DNA of 51,493 bases from Streptomycetaceae bacterium MP113-05 (GTDB taxonomy: Bacteria; Actinomycetota; Actinomycetes; Streptomycetales; Streptomycetaceae). Shown here piece after piece: positions 8,694-17,946 of the stretch (position 1 is its first letter; each line of letters starts with the position of its first letter). The position numbers and the translations under genes are program-made. Location: NCBI GenBank assembly GCA_000497405.1, contig KI547039.1:336700-388192 (forward strand), in the 5' to 3' direction. The notes beneath the pieces were generated by a model. That model was not told the DNA's origin. It made no database searches and saw only the letters and a list, made by a program, of their open reading frames with translations.

Positions 8694-8734
8694 GACGGGC
8701 CGGCGCCCCCCGTTCGGGGGAACACCGGCCCGTC
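8694..8734 (-). terminator. hrdB terminator hairpin
   Basis: Perfect 10-bp outer stem (gacgggccgg at 8694-8703, ccggcccgtc at 8725-8734) enclosing a second stem ccccc-gttc-ggggg. It lies 33 bp after the hrdB stop and upstream of the protease gene. Confidence 0.75.
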
Positions 8735-8766
8735 GAATCCGTCAGGACCCCGTGTGCGGCAGCACG

Positions 8767-10362
8767 TCAGTCCAGGTAGTCGCGGAGGACCTGCGACCGG
8801 GACGGGTGCCGCAACTTGGACATCGTCTTCGACTCGATCTGGCGGATGCGCTCGCGGGTGACGCCGTAGACCTTGCCGATCTCGTCCAGTGTCTTGGGCT
8901 GGCCGTCGGTGAGACCGAACCGCATGGAGACCACACCGGCCTCGCGCTCGCTCAGGGTGTCGAGGACGGAGTGCAACTGTTCCTGCAGCAGGGTGAAACT
9001 GACCGCATCCGCGGGGACGACGGCCTCGGAATCCTCGATGAGGTCGCCGAACTCGCTGTCTCCGTCCTCGCCGAGCGGGGTGTGCAGGGAGATCGGCTCG
9101 CGGCCGTACTTCTGGACCTCGACGACCTTCTCCGGCGTCATGTCGAGTTCCTTGGCCAGCTCCTCCGGGGTGGGCTCGCGGCCCAGGTCCTGGAGCATCT
9201 GGCGCTGCACACGGGCGAGCTTGTTGATGACCTCGACCATGTGCACCGGGATACGGATGGTGCGGGCCTGGTCGGCCATGGCGCGGGTGATGGCCTGGCG
9301 GATCCACCACGTCGCATAGGTGGAGAACTTGTATCCCTTGGTGTAGTCGAACTTCTCGACCGCACGGATCAGACCGAGGTTGCCCTCCTGGATCAGGTCC
9401 AGGAAGAGCATGCCGCGGCCGGTGTAGCGCTTCGCCAGTGAGACGACCAGACGAAGGTTCGCCTCCAGCAGGTGGTTCTTGGCCCGGCGGCCGTCCTCGG
9501 CGATGATCTCCAGCTCACGCTTGAGCTTGGGAGCGATCTTCTCCTCGGACGCGAGCTTGTCTTCACCGAACAGACCGGCCTCGATGCGCTTGGCGAGCTC
9601 GACCTCCTGTTCGGCGTTGAGCAGCGGCACCTTGCCGATCTGCTTGAGGTAGTCCTTGACCGGGTCGGCGGTGGCGCCGGCCGCCGCGACCTGCTGCGCC
9701 GGAGCGTCGTCCTCGTCGTCGTCGGACAGGACGAAGCCCTCGTTCTCGGTCTTCGTCTCGACCGCCGGACCGTCCTGCGGAGTGCTCTTGGCCGGCTTCG
9801 CCGCCGGTTCCTCCACCTCGGCGTCCGGCGCCTCGAGCAGTTCGTCGACAACGGACTTCTTCGCCGCGGTCTTCTTGGCGACGGCCTTCTTCGCCGGAGC
9901 CTTCTTCGCCGCGGTCTTCTTGGCGACGGCCTTCTTCGCCACCGCCTTCTTGACCGGCGCGGATACGCCCACGTCGTCGGTGGCGGCCGTCTCGGGTGGG
10001 ACGGGGGCCCCGGCGATCTGCCCCGCGTCGGTCTTGGTTGCGCCCTTCGGAGCATCGGCCTTGGCACGGACCGACTTGGTAGCGGCCTTCTTGGCCGGCG
10101 CCTTGGCCGCCACGCTCTTACGGGTGCGCTTGGGTGACTCGGCGGCGCTCACCATCAGCGTCACACCTTCCTCGTCCAGGATCTGGTTGAGGCTTCGCAG
10201 AACGTTCTTCCACTGGGTCGGCGGAATCTGATCAGCCTCGAAGGCCCGACGGACGTCATCTCCGGCGATCTGCCCCTCGGCCTTTCCCCGCTCGATGAGT
10301 GCCGACACGGACTCGGACTCGGCGATCTCCGCGGGGAGCGTACGGGATGTGCTGGCCGACAC
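8767..10362 (-). CDS. hrdB: Principal RNA polymerase sigma factor HrdB (sigma-70 group 1)
   Basis: A 531-residue housekeeping sigma factor. Region 1.1 is at about residues 13-65 ([16 protein letters not shown]). A long Lys/Ala-rich linker spans about 85-190, followed by an acidic stretch (LSDDDEDD). Region 1.2 begins at [11 protein letters not shown]. Regions 2.1-2.4 contain [29 protein letters not shown] and [10 protein letters not shown]. Region 4.2 is [12 protein letters not shown]. The start is the GTG at 10362, preceded by GAGAGG and matching the known Streptomyces N-terminus [10 protein letters not shown]; the in-frame extension upstream has no support. Gene order hrdB-whiH is the usual Streptomyces one. 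An ECF-like promoter is proposed at 10487-10513. Confidence 0.96.
   Translation of the reverse strand: MSASTSRTLPAEIAESESVSALIERGKAEGQIAGDDVRRAFEADQIPPTQWKNVLRSLNQILDEEGVTLMVSAAESPKRTRKSVAAKAPAKKAATKSVRAKADAPKGATKTDAGQIAGAPVPPETAATDDVGVSAPVKKAVAKKAVAKKTAAKKAPAKKAVAKKTAAKKSVVDELLEAPDAEVEEPAAKPAKSTPQDGPAVETKTENEGFVLSDDDEDDAPAQQVAAAGATADPVKDYLKQIGKVPLLNAEQEVELAKRIEAGLFGEDKLASEEKIAPKLKRELEIIAEDGRRAKNHLLEANLRLVVSLAKRYTGRGMLFLDLIQEGNLGLIRAVEKFDYTKGYKFSTYATWWIRQAITRAMADQARTIRIPVHMVEVINKLARVQRQMLQDLGREPTPEELAKELDMTPEKVVEVQKYGREPISLHTPLGEDGDSEFGDLIEDSEAVVPADAVSFTLLQEQLHSVLDTLSEREAGVVSMRFGLTDGQPKTLDEIGKVYGVTRERIRQIESKTMSKLRHPSRSQVLRDYLD
9856..9945 (-). repeat. Two 45-bp tandem repeats inside hrdB (15-residue Lys/Ala units)
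   Basis: The unit starting cttcttcgccgcggtcttct occurs at 9856 and again at 9901, with only small differences near the end of the unit. It encodes two copies of a Lys-Ala-rich 15-residue repeat ([10 protein letters not shown] type) in the linker between sigma regions 1.1 and 1.2. Slippage in this linker is a likely source of length variation between species. Confidence 0.8.
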
Positions 10363-10486
10363 GAACAACCTCTCGGAACGATGGAAACGGCGGACCGCCG
10401 GCGGGAATGCACCGACGGCGCGTGGTGAGCCGGGGACGGAGGACGCGACGCGCGTCACCTGCTCCCTTCGGCTGCCACCTCTTGAG

Positions 10487-10513
10487 TCATCGCACGGCGG
10501 CGGGAAGCGTTAC
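10487..10513 (-). promoter_or_regulatory. Candidate ECF-type promoter for hrdB
   Basis: On the minus strand GTAAC (10513-10509) and CGATGA (10492-10487) are separated by 16 bp. This resembles ECF-sigma promoters, which have an AAC-containing -35 and a CG-rich -10. As I recall, hrdB transcription in Streptomyces depends on the ECF factor ShbA through a promoter of this sort. The match is by eye and the start site is not known. Confidence 0.45.
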
Positions 10514-10609
10514 GTACCCCGTACGTGGTGCGAGTCACACCGTGTTCCCGGCGCGAGCACAGTGTTCCGGCAGAAGCACGCCGAACCGGCCGGCGGCACC
10601 CGGCGGTGG

Positions 10610-10667
10610 CGCATCCACGTGCGGCAGCGCCGCCGGAAGACCGGCGGCGCTGCCGCACGTGGATGCG
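10610..10667 (-). terminator. Perfect 27-bp hairpin downstream of whiH
   Basis: Bases 10610-10636 and 10641-10667 are exact reverse complements over 27 bp, closed by a 4-nt loop (aaga). The hairpin starts 19 bp after the whiH stop and isolates whiH transcription from the hrdB promoter. It is unusually long and without mismatch. Confidence 0.85.
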
Positions 10668-10686
10668 GCGACCGGCGCCGGGCCGC

Positions 10687-11619
10687 TCAGTGTTCGCGTG
10701 GAGCGGGAACCACGTGATCGGCGCCGGGAGCCTGCTGGACCGCGGCCTCCGCCGTCTCCGGCCGCCCGCAGAAAAGCCCCTGCATGGCAGCTTCGGCAGC
10801 CGCCTCGTCCCCCGCAGCCAGCGCGTCGGCGATCTGCTGGTGCAGCGCCACCGCTGTCTCACTGGGGTGCACACAACCGGTCGACGGGCCACCCGAAACC
10901 TGGAGGGCGGAGGAGACGATGCCGGTCAGGTGTTCCAACATGCGGTTTCCGGCGGACTGGAGCAACAGCCCGTGGAACTCGGCGTCCGCGCGCGAGAACG
11001 TGAGCGAGTCGCCCTGGGCGAAGGCTTGGCCCATGATCACCACCATGTCGGCGGCCCGCTGCTGCACCTCCCCCCGGTTGCGCCCGGCGGCGAGCCGGGC
11101 TGCCAGCGGCTCGATCGAGGCGCGGAGTTCGCACAGTTCGCGACGCTGGTCCTCGCGCTGTGGTCCGAACGCCCGCCATTCGATGATGTCGGGGTCCAGC
11201 AGGTTCCAGTCACTGACCGGACGGATGCGGGTGCCGACGTTGGGGCGGGCGCTGACGAGGCCCTTCGCCTCGAGGACACGGAGCGACTCGCGGACGACGG
11301 TGCGGGAGACCTCGAACCGCTGGCCGATCTCCTCCGGGACCAGCGGGCGGTCGGCGCCCAGGTCGCCGGAGACGATCATCTGACCGAGCTGCTGGACGAG
11401 TTGACCGTGCAGGCCACGACCGCGGCTGCCGGGCGAGCGGCGGCCCATCCGGCCCAGGTCGGCCTCGGGCCCCTCCCATGCAGTGGCGTTGGTGGTACGG
11501 GCCGCGCCAGAGGTCTCGGCGTAGGCGTATCGGTCCAGTCGGTCCGGCTCACCCGGGCCGGCGAGGCCGGAGCCGGCGGGAAGGGAAGAGGTCATCGTGG
11601 TGTGCGCAAGGGTAGTCAC
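10687..11619 (-). CDS. whiH: GntR-family (FadR-type) sporulation regulator WhiH
   Basis: A 310-residue regulator. A variable N-terminal region of about 65 residues precedes a winged HTH of the GntR family (LVQQLGQMIVSGDLG, then FEVSRTVVRESLRVLEAKGLV). The C-terminal all-helical FCD effector domain contains the metal-ligand-like residues of FadR/GntR proteins (ADAEFHGLLLQSAGN, HQQIADALAAGD). In Streptomyces, WhiH is needed for regular septation of aerial hyphae and lies immediately upstream of hrdB, as here. The GTG at 11619 is preceded by AAAGGG; an internal ATG at 11595 lacks a ribosome binding site. A ligand is not evident. The gene ends at a perfect 27-bp hairpin. Confidence 0.88.
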   Translation of the reverse strand: MTTLAHTTMTSSLPAGSGLAGPGEPDRLDRYAYAETSGAARTTNATAWEGPEADLGRMGRRSPGSRGRGLHGQLVQQLGQMIVSGDLGADRPLVPEEIGQRFEVSRTVVRESLRVLEAKGLVSARPNVGTRIRPVSDWNLLDPDIIEWRAFGPQREDQRRELCELRASIEPLAARLAAGRNRGEVQQRAADMVVIMGQAFAQGDSLTFSRADAEFHGLLLQSAGNRMLEHLTGIVSSALQVSGGPSTGCVHPSETAVALHQQIADALAAGDEAAAEAAMQGLFCGRPETAEAAVQQAPGADHVVPAPREH

Positions 11620-11776
11620 GAACCCTTTGTCGGCCTGGGCGGAAGGCTCCTTGAGGGCTTTGGTGAAAAGCACACGAAAGGGTGATCGCTGACTTCCGCA
11701 CAATTGACGCCTTATCGGAAAGAAAGAGGCTTACCAGTGTCGCGTTCGAGCACGCGGACGAAGACGGGCCGGGGGA

Positions 11777-13639
11777 TCAACGTGTCCTGCCCCGCAGACC
11801 GAGAAGGAGGTAGGCGGCGAACAGAACGGTCAGGGACATCGCGAGGGCCTGGCCGACGGGCTGGGAGACCAGCCGCACCGCGACGGGCACCAGCCCGTCC
11901 GCGCCGGAGGGCCACGGCGAGAGCAGCGCAGACTCCAGCCGACCGGAGAGCCCTTCCAGTACCGGTCCGTCGCTGCCCGGGAACAGCCGCTTCGCCATCG
12001 GCACCACCAGCAGGGGCACTGCGAGTACCGCGGCCAGACCCACCGCTGTGGACCGGGCCGCCCCGGCGGCCAACAGTCCGGCCCAACCGCACCCGACGGC
12101 CGAGACGGCCGAGACGGCGACGGCCGCGAGCAGATCGCGCGGTCCGTCCGACGACCCCAGGACGTCGCCGCCGAAGAACAACAGGAGCACCGCCGCGTTC
12201 AGTCCGAGCACGGCGAGGCACAGCACCACGGAACTCAGCGCGGTGACCGAGAGTTTGGCGACCAGCAGACCGAGCCTGCGCGGCACCGACGCCCCGGCCG
12301 GGACGAGCGAGGGGTAGCGGCACTCCTGGCCGTATGCGAGTGCGCCGAGCAGGCCGGCCGCCGCAGCAGCGGGCGGCAGCGGAACCAGCGAGGCGGCGGG
12401 CCATCCGGCCAGCAGGCGCAGCAGCGCCTCATCGGTGTCAGGCTCGGGACCAGCGAGGGCGAGAGCGACACCGGCCGCCAGAGCGACCGCGAGCGTGCAG
12501 CCGAGGATGTACCAGGGGGTGCGGATGCTCAGCAGACGGCGGACCTCGTAGCGCAGCGGCGCGGCCGGTCCGGCGGGCGCGACACGGTGCAGGCGCGGAG
12601 CCTCGCTCCTCCGCGGCCCGCCGGTCCGCTGCCTCGGCGGCGCGAGAACAGCCGGCTCCGGGGCCGTAGCGGAACCAGGCCGAGACCACGGTGCACGGAG
12701 GTCGGGGAGTGACGTCCGGACGGTGCCGCCGAAACCGGCGCCCTCGTCACCGCTCTCCTCGGCGAGGCGGTGCACGAGGATGCCGTTGCGGTAGGCCGTC
12801 TCACCGACGGAGGCGCAGTCGCTGTTGTAGACGCAGAGGCGGGTGCCGGACTCTGCGACCACCTCCATCTCCTCACACCCCCTGCCGTCCGGCCCGGTGC
12901 GTGGCACACTCCGCGCCTGCTGAACCAGCAGGTCTGCAAGGCGACCCGCGTGCGGAGTGGAGACGGCCACGCGTGGGCGCAGGCGGGTGCGGGCGAAGTC
13001 GTCGGCCTCCTGGTCGGCGAGCAGCCGCCCCTCCTCCACACTGACGATCCGGTCGGCGACGCGGAGGGCCTCCTTGGGGTCGCGGAAGGTGCTGAGCACC
13101 GAACCGCCCTGCCCCGCGTATTCGCGGAGCAGGCGGTGGAGCCAGGCGGCTTCGCGAGCCGAGAGTCCCTGGGTCGGTTCGTCGAGCACCAGCGTGTGCG
13201 GATCGCCCAGCAGCGCGGCGGCCATGCCGAGGCGGCGGTCCATGCCGAGCGAGAACACGCCGACTTGCTCCCCGGCGAGCATGTCGAGCCCGACGATCGC
13301 AAGCATCTCGTCGGCCCGGTCGGCCGGAACGCCGGCTGCGGCCGCGAGCATCCGCAGGTGGTTCCGTGCAGTCCTGGCCGGATGCCCCGGCACATCGCCG
13401 AGCAGGACACCGACCTCCTGTGCGGGCTGCTCGATGCGGTGCAACGGCCGTCCGTCGAAGAGCGCCACGCCACGCCCCGCCTCGAGTTGCAGCAGGAGCC
13501 GCAGGGCGGTCGACTTGCCGGCACCGCGCGGCCCCAGAAGGGCCGTCACCCGGCCGGGCACCGCCTCGAAGGTCAGATCGTCGACAGCGGGACGCTGCTC
13601 GCGGCGGGGGACGCTGGTCAGTCCGATGGCCTGGATCAT
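11777..13639 (-). CDS. ABC transporter, ATPase fused to permease in one chain
   Basis: A 620-residue half-transporter in the order ATPase then membrane domain. The N-terminal ATPase (residues 1-225) has Walker A GPRGAGKSTAL, a degenerate signature FSLGMDRRLGMAAALLG and Walker B LVLDEPTQGL. A soluble segment of about 120 residues follows. From residue 380 on there are about six hydrophobic helices (for example TPWYILGCTLAVALAAGVA). The ATPase resembles CcmA/drug-exporter types and the membrane part an ABC-2 permease. The substrate is unknown. The ATG at 13639 has GGGAGC four bases upstream. It lies upstream of whiH on the same strand with a 157-bp gap. A fused ABC protein at this position is, as I recall, usual next to whiH in Streptomyces. 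Confidence 0.8.
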   Translation of the reverse strand: MIQAIGLTSVPRREQRPAVDDLTFEAVPGRVTALLGPRGAGKSTALRLLLQLEAGRGVALFDGRPLHRIEQPAQEVGVLLGDVPGHPARTARNHLRMLAAAAGVPADRADEMLAIVGLDMLAGEQVGVFSLGMDRRLGMAAALLGDPHTLVLDEPTQGLSAREAAWLHRLLREYAGQGGSVLSTFRDPKEALRVADRIVSVEEGRLLADQEADDFARTRLRPRVAVSTPHAGRLADLLVQQARSVPRTGPDGRGCEEMEVVAESGTRLCVYNSDCASVGETAYRNGILVHRLAEESGDEGAGFGGTVRTSLPDLRAPWSRPGSATAPEPAVLAPPRQRTGGPRRSEAPRLHRVAPAGPAAPLRYEVRRLLSIRTPWYILGCTLAVALAAGVALALAGPEPDTDEALLRLLAGWPAASLVPLPPAAAAAGLLGALAYGQECRYPSLVPAGASVPRRLGLLVAKLSVTALSSVVLCLAVLGLNAAVLLLFFGGDVLGSSDGPRDLLAAVAVSAVSAVGCGWAGLLAAGAARSTAVGLAAVLAVPLLVVPMAKRLFPGSDGPVLEGLSGRLESALLSPWPSGADGLVPVAVRLVSQPVGQALAMSLTVLFAAYLLLGLRGRTR

Positions 13640-13735
13640 CACTGCTCCCGCAGGGCACTTGAGTGGACCCAAGCAAGATAGCGATGAAATGCCCGTTTTG
13701 CCGGTATTGACGCTGTGGGGTCCCCCAGGCGTGGC

Positions 13736-14485
13736 TCAGACGTCCGGTCGCAGCATCGGCGGGTTCAGCAGCGTCGCACCGCCGGCCCGGAAGAGCTGCG
13801 CCGGACGCCCGCCCTGCCGGGATGTGGTCCCTCCCGCAGGCACGAGGAACCCGGGGGTACCGGTCACCTTGCGGTGGAAGTTCCTCGGGTCCAGCACCAC
13901 ACCCCACACCGCCTCGTACACCCGGCGCAGCTCGCCGACGGTGAACTCGGGCGGGCAGAACGCGGTGGCGAGCGAGCTGTACTCGATCTTCGACCTCGCG
14001 CGTTCCACACCGTCAGAGAGGATGCGACTGTGGTCGAACGCCAACGGCTCCGCCTCCCCTTCGCCCGGTGCGCCGTGGTGCTGGAGCAGCGAGCCGACCG
14101 GCGCCCAGCGGACACTGTCGGCGTCGCCTCCGGGGGTCGGGGACGGCAGGTCCGGCGCCAGCACCAGGTGAGCCACGCTGACCACCCGCATCCGGGGATC
14201 GCGTTCCGGGGCCCCGTAGGTCGCGAGCTGCTCCAGATGGGCTTCGGCCGTACGGTCGCCTGGGTCCTGGGCCCGCAGGCCGGTCTCCTCGGTGAGCTCG
14301 CGGGCCGCCGCCCCGGCAAGATCCTCGTCGGCCCGGACGAACCCGCCCGGCAGCGCCCAGCGCCCCTGGAACGGAGGCTCGCCCCGCCGGACCGCCAGCG
14401 CGCACAACGCATGCCTGCGCACGGTGAGCACGACCAGGTCGACTGTGACGGCGAACGGAGGGAAGGCCGACGGGTCATAGGGCAT
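13736..14485 (-). CDS. Nudix hydrolase with C-terminal NrtR-like winged-helix domain
   Basis: A 249-residue protein. The Nudix box at residues 48-70 is intact (GFVRADE, then REL, then EETGL), so hydrolase activity on an ADP-ribose-like substrate is possible. Residues 160-249 form the winged-helix domain typical of NrtR-type proteins (SSLATAFCPPEFTVGELRRVYEAVWG). NrtR regulators control NAD salvage and related genes and often have a damaged Nudix box, so the intact box here points to a catalytic or dual-function protein. A short inverted repeat just upstream of the ATG could be its operator. The neighbours do not reveal a target pathway. Confidence 0.82.
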   Translation of the reverse strand: MPYDPSAFPPFAVTVDLVVLTVRRHALCALAVRRGEPPFQGRWALPGGFVRADEDLAGAAARELTEETGLRAQDPGDRTAEAHLEQLATYGAPERDPRMRVVSVAHLVLAPDLPSPTPGGDADSVRWAPVGSLLQHHGAPGEGEAEPLAFDHSRILSDGVERARSKIEYSSLATAFCPPEFTVGELRRVYEAVWGVVLDPRNFHRKVTGTPGFLVPAGGTTSRQGGRPAQLFRAGGATLLNPPMLRPDV

Positions 14486-14495
14486 GGCATGATCA

Positions 14496-14515
14496 TAGTC
14501 GTCTCCCTGACGATA
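14496..14515. promoter_or_regulatory. Candidate autoregulatory operator of the Nudix/NrtR-like gene
   Basis: An inverted repeat with arms AGTCGTC and GACGATA separated by 5 bp lies 11 bp upstream of the ATG at 14485. The position suits autorepression by the encoded winged-helix protein. The consensus for this subgroup is not known to me, so support is limited to symmetry and position. Confidence 0.3.
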
Positions 14516-14551
14516 AAAACGGCGCTTGCCGGCCCCACCGCACTGCGCCCC

Positions 14552-15775
14552 TCACCGACGTCCCGCTCTCCGCACCGCCCGGACTCTCGCCTCCCGGCCG
14601 CTCACAATCCCCCCGGGCCGGCGCCGGCGCGACACCCGCTCCTCCCGCATGCAGCGACGCAACGGCTCCGGGTCGAGACCCTCGTTGCATGCCCGGTGCA
14701 ACAACTGCGCGAAAACGTAGTCCGGGTCGGCATCCAGCGCACGGACGAAAGCGACCCGTGCGGCGGTCTGGTCCCCCGTCGACCAGGCCACCCATCCCGC
14801 CAGCGTCAGCGGCGCCGGCGCATGCTCGGCGTACGGCCCCGGGCAGCGCCGGGAGAGTGCACGCCACAGCCTCAGCGCGGGCTCTGCGTCACGCCCCTCC
14901 ATCCACTCCGCCGCATGGTCCCGGGTGCCGCGGTCCTGCAGCCCCAGAATCAGGGTGGCGGCCTCCTCCGGAGTGATCAGTGCGTCGTCGGCCGAGTCCC
15001 GTTCCGTCACCTCCGCCCCGGGAGGGGGAACCGCCGCGCGGAAGCGGTCGATGAGCCTCCGCGCCAACACGATCGTCCGCGCCCGCACGACGGTGGCCCC
15101 TTCCGCAGCGAGCATGCGCGGCACCAGCTCCGCTGCGGCGGCATCCAGGGCGCGCTCCTGGGCCGCGGAGGACGGCTTCCCCAGCGGAGCGATCCGCGCC
15201 TCCATCTCCTTCAGGGAGCCCTGCACGCGGATACCGGCGTAGACGGCGGCCGCTGCCATCGGAGAGGCGGCCGAAGCCTCCATCGGTACGCCCTCGGGAG
15301 GACAGCATCCGGGACTGGGGCAGCAGTAGGAGAAGTACCTGCCGCCGGAAAGGCAGAGCGCCTCGTACACGGGCATATCACGCGCGCCGCAGGCCGTCCT
15401 CAGCAGCTGGGCGAGTGGCCGGAGCCGATCGGCGACCGCACGCTCCGTCCCGTTCTCCTCGGGGTCCTGACAGAGGTAGAGCACCGCGCCGTCGGGGCGC
15501 CCCCCGCGAGCGGCGGAGCCCTCATCGAGGCACTGCGCAAGGTGGGCGGCGACCGTCTGCCACTCCCCGGGGTCGGCAGGAATCTCGAGCCGGATACGAC
15601 CGCCGAACCGGCTCTCCTCACCGTGTACCGCGACCAGCACCACGGAGTCGTCGGGATGGAAGCCGAGAAGGTAGGGCAGCGCGTCGGCAAGCTGCGCGGG
15701 ACCGCGCAGGGAGACCTGCGCGACCGGGTCGGTGGGCGGACTGTCGGGTGCGGATCCCCCGCTGTGATGTGTCAT
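14552..15775 (-). CDS. DUF4192-family protein
   Basis: A 407-residue actinobacterial protein of the DUF4192 family, recognised by the N-terminal block LADALPYLLGFHPDDSVVLVAV. The middle contains a cysteine-rich loop (YFSYCCPSPGCCPPEG) that could bind a metal. The C-terminal third is a helical, TPR-like region (WVAWSTGDQTAARVAFVRALDADPDY). Function is unknown. I chose the ATG at 15775; it has only a weak CAGGG upstream, and an in-frame GTG at 15829 is the alternative. It is the last core gene before the accessory cluster, 261 bp from the phzE-like stop. Confidence 0.75.
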   Translation of the reverse strand: MTHHSGGSAPDSPPTDPVAQVSLRGPAQLADALPYLLGFHPDDSVVLVAVHGEESRFGGRIRLEIPADPGEWQTVAAHLAQCLDEGSAARGGRPDGAVLYLCQDPEENGTERAVADRLRPLAQLLRTACGARDMPVYEALCLSGGRYFSYCCPSPGCCPPEGVPMEASAASPMAAAAVYAGIRVQGSLKEMEARIAPLGKPSSAAQERALDAAAAELVPRMLAAEGATVVRARTIVLARRLIDRFRAAVPPPGAEVTERDSADDALITPEEAATLILGLQDRGTRDHAAEWMEGRDAEPALRLWRALSRRCPGPYAEHAPAPLTLAGWVAWSTGDQTAARVAFVRALDADPDYVFAQLLHRACNEGLDPEPLRRCMREERVSRRRRPGGIVSGREARVRAVRRAGRR

Positions 15776-16035
15776 GCCCTGACTGTGCCCGAGAGGCCCC
15801 GGCCTCTGCTCTGCGTCGTCCACAGGCACGGGATCTCATACGATCAAGGGATCAGGGTTGACTCCGACAAGACGGGGACCGTCTCGTCGGAGCCTTCGTC
15901 GACGAACGCCTGTGACGTAGAGGATCGGGGACCAGCCGGTACCGGGGATCGCGGTATCGGCCGCAGTCAGCGCGGGTTCATGCGGGTGGTGACCCCTGTT
16001 CGCGGCTGAGGGGAGGGCCCGGTCCAGAGGCCGGG

Positions 16036-17946
16036 TCACAGGCCGAGAACGTCCCGCACGGCAGTGGTGAGGATGCGGGGACCGTTCTGGGTGAGGACCG
16101 ACTCGGCATGGAACTGTACGGAGGCGAAGTGGGGGCCACGCAGGGCGTACACCTCACCGTCGGCCGGGTTGTGGCTCACCTCGACGAGCCCGACACCAGG
16201 CACCTCTCGTTTGTCCTCCCTGCTCCAGGCGGCGAAGGTGTTGTAAAAGCCTACGCGTTCGGGTGAACCGAACAGGTCGATCAGCTTCTGGACCCCCTGG
16301 TTGGGGGTCTCCAGCGGGAGGACCTCGAGTCCGAGAGCGAGACTGAGCGCCTGGTGGCTCAGGCACACGGCGACGAACGGCGCGTGCCGCGCCAGCAGTG
16401 TGTGCACTGCTGCGTGCAGGTGCCGCATCCTCGAGTTGCCCCTCTCCCCCGGATCGCCGGGTCCAGGACCGAGGACGACCAGGTCCCAGTCGTCCAAGGA
16501 GTACTCCTCGTCGAAGCGCCGGACCGTCACCACCAGTCCCGTGGCCTGGAGTTGATGCTTGATCATGGAAGTGAAGGTGTCCTCGGCGTCCACCACAAGA
16601 ACCCGCAGACCGGCGAGCAGGGACTCACTCTCCTTCGCCACCCGGTCAGCTTCGTCACGGAGCCAGAAGTCGGCGAGGGAGGCGTTGCGGTGCTCCAGAG
16701 CCGCTCTGACCTGAGGATGCTCGGCGAAGCTGGCGCTACGGCCGGGGTCCAAGGCTGCCACCAGGCCGTCCGTCTTGGCGCGGGTCTCGGCTGTCTCGGC
16801 GCCCGGGTCCGAGTGACGCACCAGGGTCGAGCCGACGCCGATCCCCAGACGACCCGCCTCGCTGATGGCGGCGGTGCGGATGAGGATGGCCGAATCCAAC
16901 GCCGGCTGGCCCGCCCCGTCGCGTCCGATGAGGGCGGCCACACCGCTGTAGTAGCCGCGCCCCTGCGGCTCGTACCTGTTGATCACCCGGCAGGCGCTCT
17001 CCAGGGGAGATCCGGTCACGGTCGGCGCGAACATGGTCTCGCGCAGGATGTCCGCAGCGCTCCGTGTGGTGTGCCCCTCGATGAGGTACTCGGTGTGTGC
17101 GAGACGGGCCATCTCCTTGAGATAGGGGCCGACCACACGGCCGCCCTTCTCGCAGATCCGGGCCATCATCTTCAGTTCCTCGTCAACGACCATGTAGAGC
17201 TCATCGGCCTCCTTGCGGTCGGCGAGGAAGTCCATGACGCCCGCCAGGGTGGGTCCTTGGGGCGGATAGGGATACGTACCGCTGATGGGGTTCATCACGG
17301 CCTTGCCCTTCTCCACGCTGATGTGCCGCTCGGGTGTGGCGCCGACGAAGGTGCGCTCGCCGGTGTGAATGAGGAACGTCCAATAGGCACCCGCCTCCCG
17401 TTGCAGCAGCCTGGAGAAGAAGGTCAGCGCGCTGTACGGACCGTAGTCGGTGATGTCCGCGACGAACGAGCGCTTGATGACGAAGTTCGCGCCCTCACCC
17501 GTACCGATCTCCCGGCCGACGACGACACGGACGATCTCCTGGTAGGACTCGTCGTCCACGTCGAAGTGGCCGCCGCTCAGGGTGATCGGTACCTGCGGCA
17601 TCCGGGCCAGCGCGTCGGGCAGGCTCACCTGCTGCTGCTCCGTGATGTCCAGCGCGATCAGCGGGGCGCCGTCGTCGGGGACGACGAAGCCGCGCTCGGC
17701 GATCTGCCGGTAGGGAATGACCACGAGGAGCTCGTGGTGCGCACGGCCCTCGTGCACCGACCCGTCCGGCAGCGGGAGGTCGGCGAGGATCGCGGGTTCG
17801 GTGACCTCTCCGACGACTACGTCCAGGTTACCGGCGCCCGCAGCCTCAGGACGGTACAGCAGAGCGTACGCGCCCGGCGGGTCGGCGAGGACCCGGGTCA
17901 GCAGGTCGCCTTCGTCTGCTGTGGTGGCCGATGTGGATGCGCTCAT
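16036..17946 (-). CDS. PhzE-like 2-amino-2-deoxyisochorismate synthase
   Basis: A 636-residue fusion. An N-terminal chorismate-utilising domain (about residues 1-410; [29 protein letters not shown]) is followed by a class I glutamine amidotransferase domain. The amidotransferase keeps the catalytic Cys near 528 ([13 protein letters not shown]) and the His-Glu pair near 611 (QFHAESV). The order and length match PhzE, which makes 2-amino-2-deoxyisochorismate from chorismate and glutamine without releasing pyruvate. It should feed the PhzD homologue, whose stop overlaps its start by ATGA. The start has AAGGAGA nine bases upstream. Phenazine genes phzF, phzG, phzA and phzB are absent. Anthranilate synthase activity is the main alternative, made unlikely by the phzD partner. 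Confidence 0.9.
   Translation of the reverse strand: MSASTSATTADEGDLLTRVLADPPGAYALLYRPEAAGAGNLDVVVGEVTEPAILADLPLPDGSVHEGRAHHELLVVIPYRQIAERGFVVPDDGAPLIALDITEQQQVSLPDALARMPQVPITLSGGHFDVDDESYQEIVRVVVGREIGTGEGANFVIKRSFVADITDYGPYSALTFFSRLLQREAGAYWTFLIHTGERTFVGATPERHISVEKGKAVMNPISGTYPYPPQGPTLAGVMDFLADRKEADELYMVVDEELKMMARICEKGGRVVGPYLKEMARLAHTEYLIEGHTTRSAADILRETMFAPTVTGSPLESACRVINRYEPQGRGYYSGVAALIGRDGAGQPALDSAILIRTAAISEAGRLGIGVGSTLVRHSDPGAETAETRAKTDGLVAALDPGRSASFAEHPQVRAALEHRNASLADFWLRDEADRVAKESESLLAGLRVLVVDAEDTFTSMIKHQLQATGLVVTVRRFDEEYSLDDWDLVVLGPGPGDPGERGNSRMRHLHAAVHTLLARHAPFVAVCLSHQALSLALGLEVLPLETPNQGVQKLIDLFGSPERVGFYNTFAAWSREDKREVPGVGLVEVSHNPADGEVYALRGPHFASVQFHAESVLTQNGPRILTTAVRDVLGL

Larger units (their letters stand above)
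10363..10686. other. hrdB leader and whiH-hrdB spacer
   Basis: The 324 bp between hrdB and whiH hold the proposed hrdB promoter (10487-10513), about 125 bp of untranslated leader, and the 58-bp perfect hairpin (10610-10667) behind whiH. I see no protein-coding frame of its own here. Confidence 0.7.

Noticed and set aside
13715-16009. A 764-codon plus-strand open frame
   Set aside because: Runs antisense through the Nudix and DUF4192 genes, both of which have clear family motifs on the minus strand.
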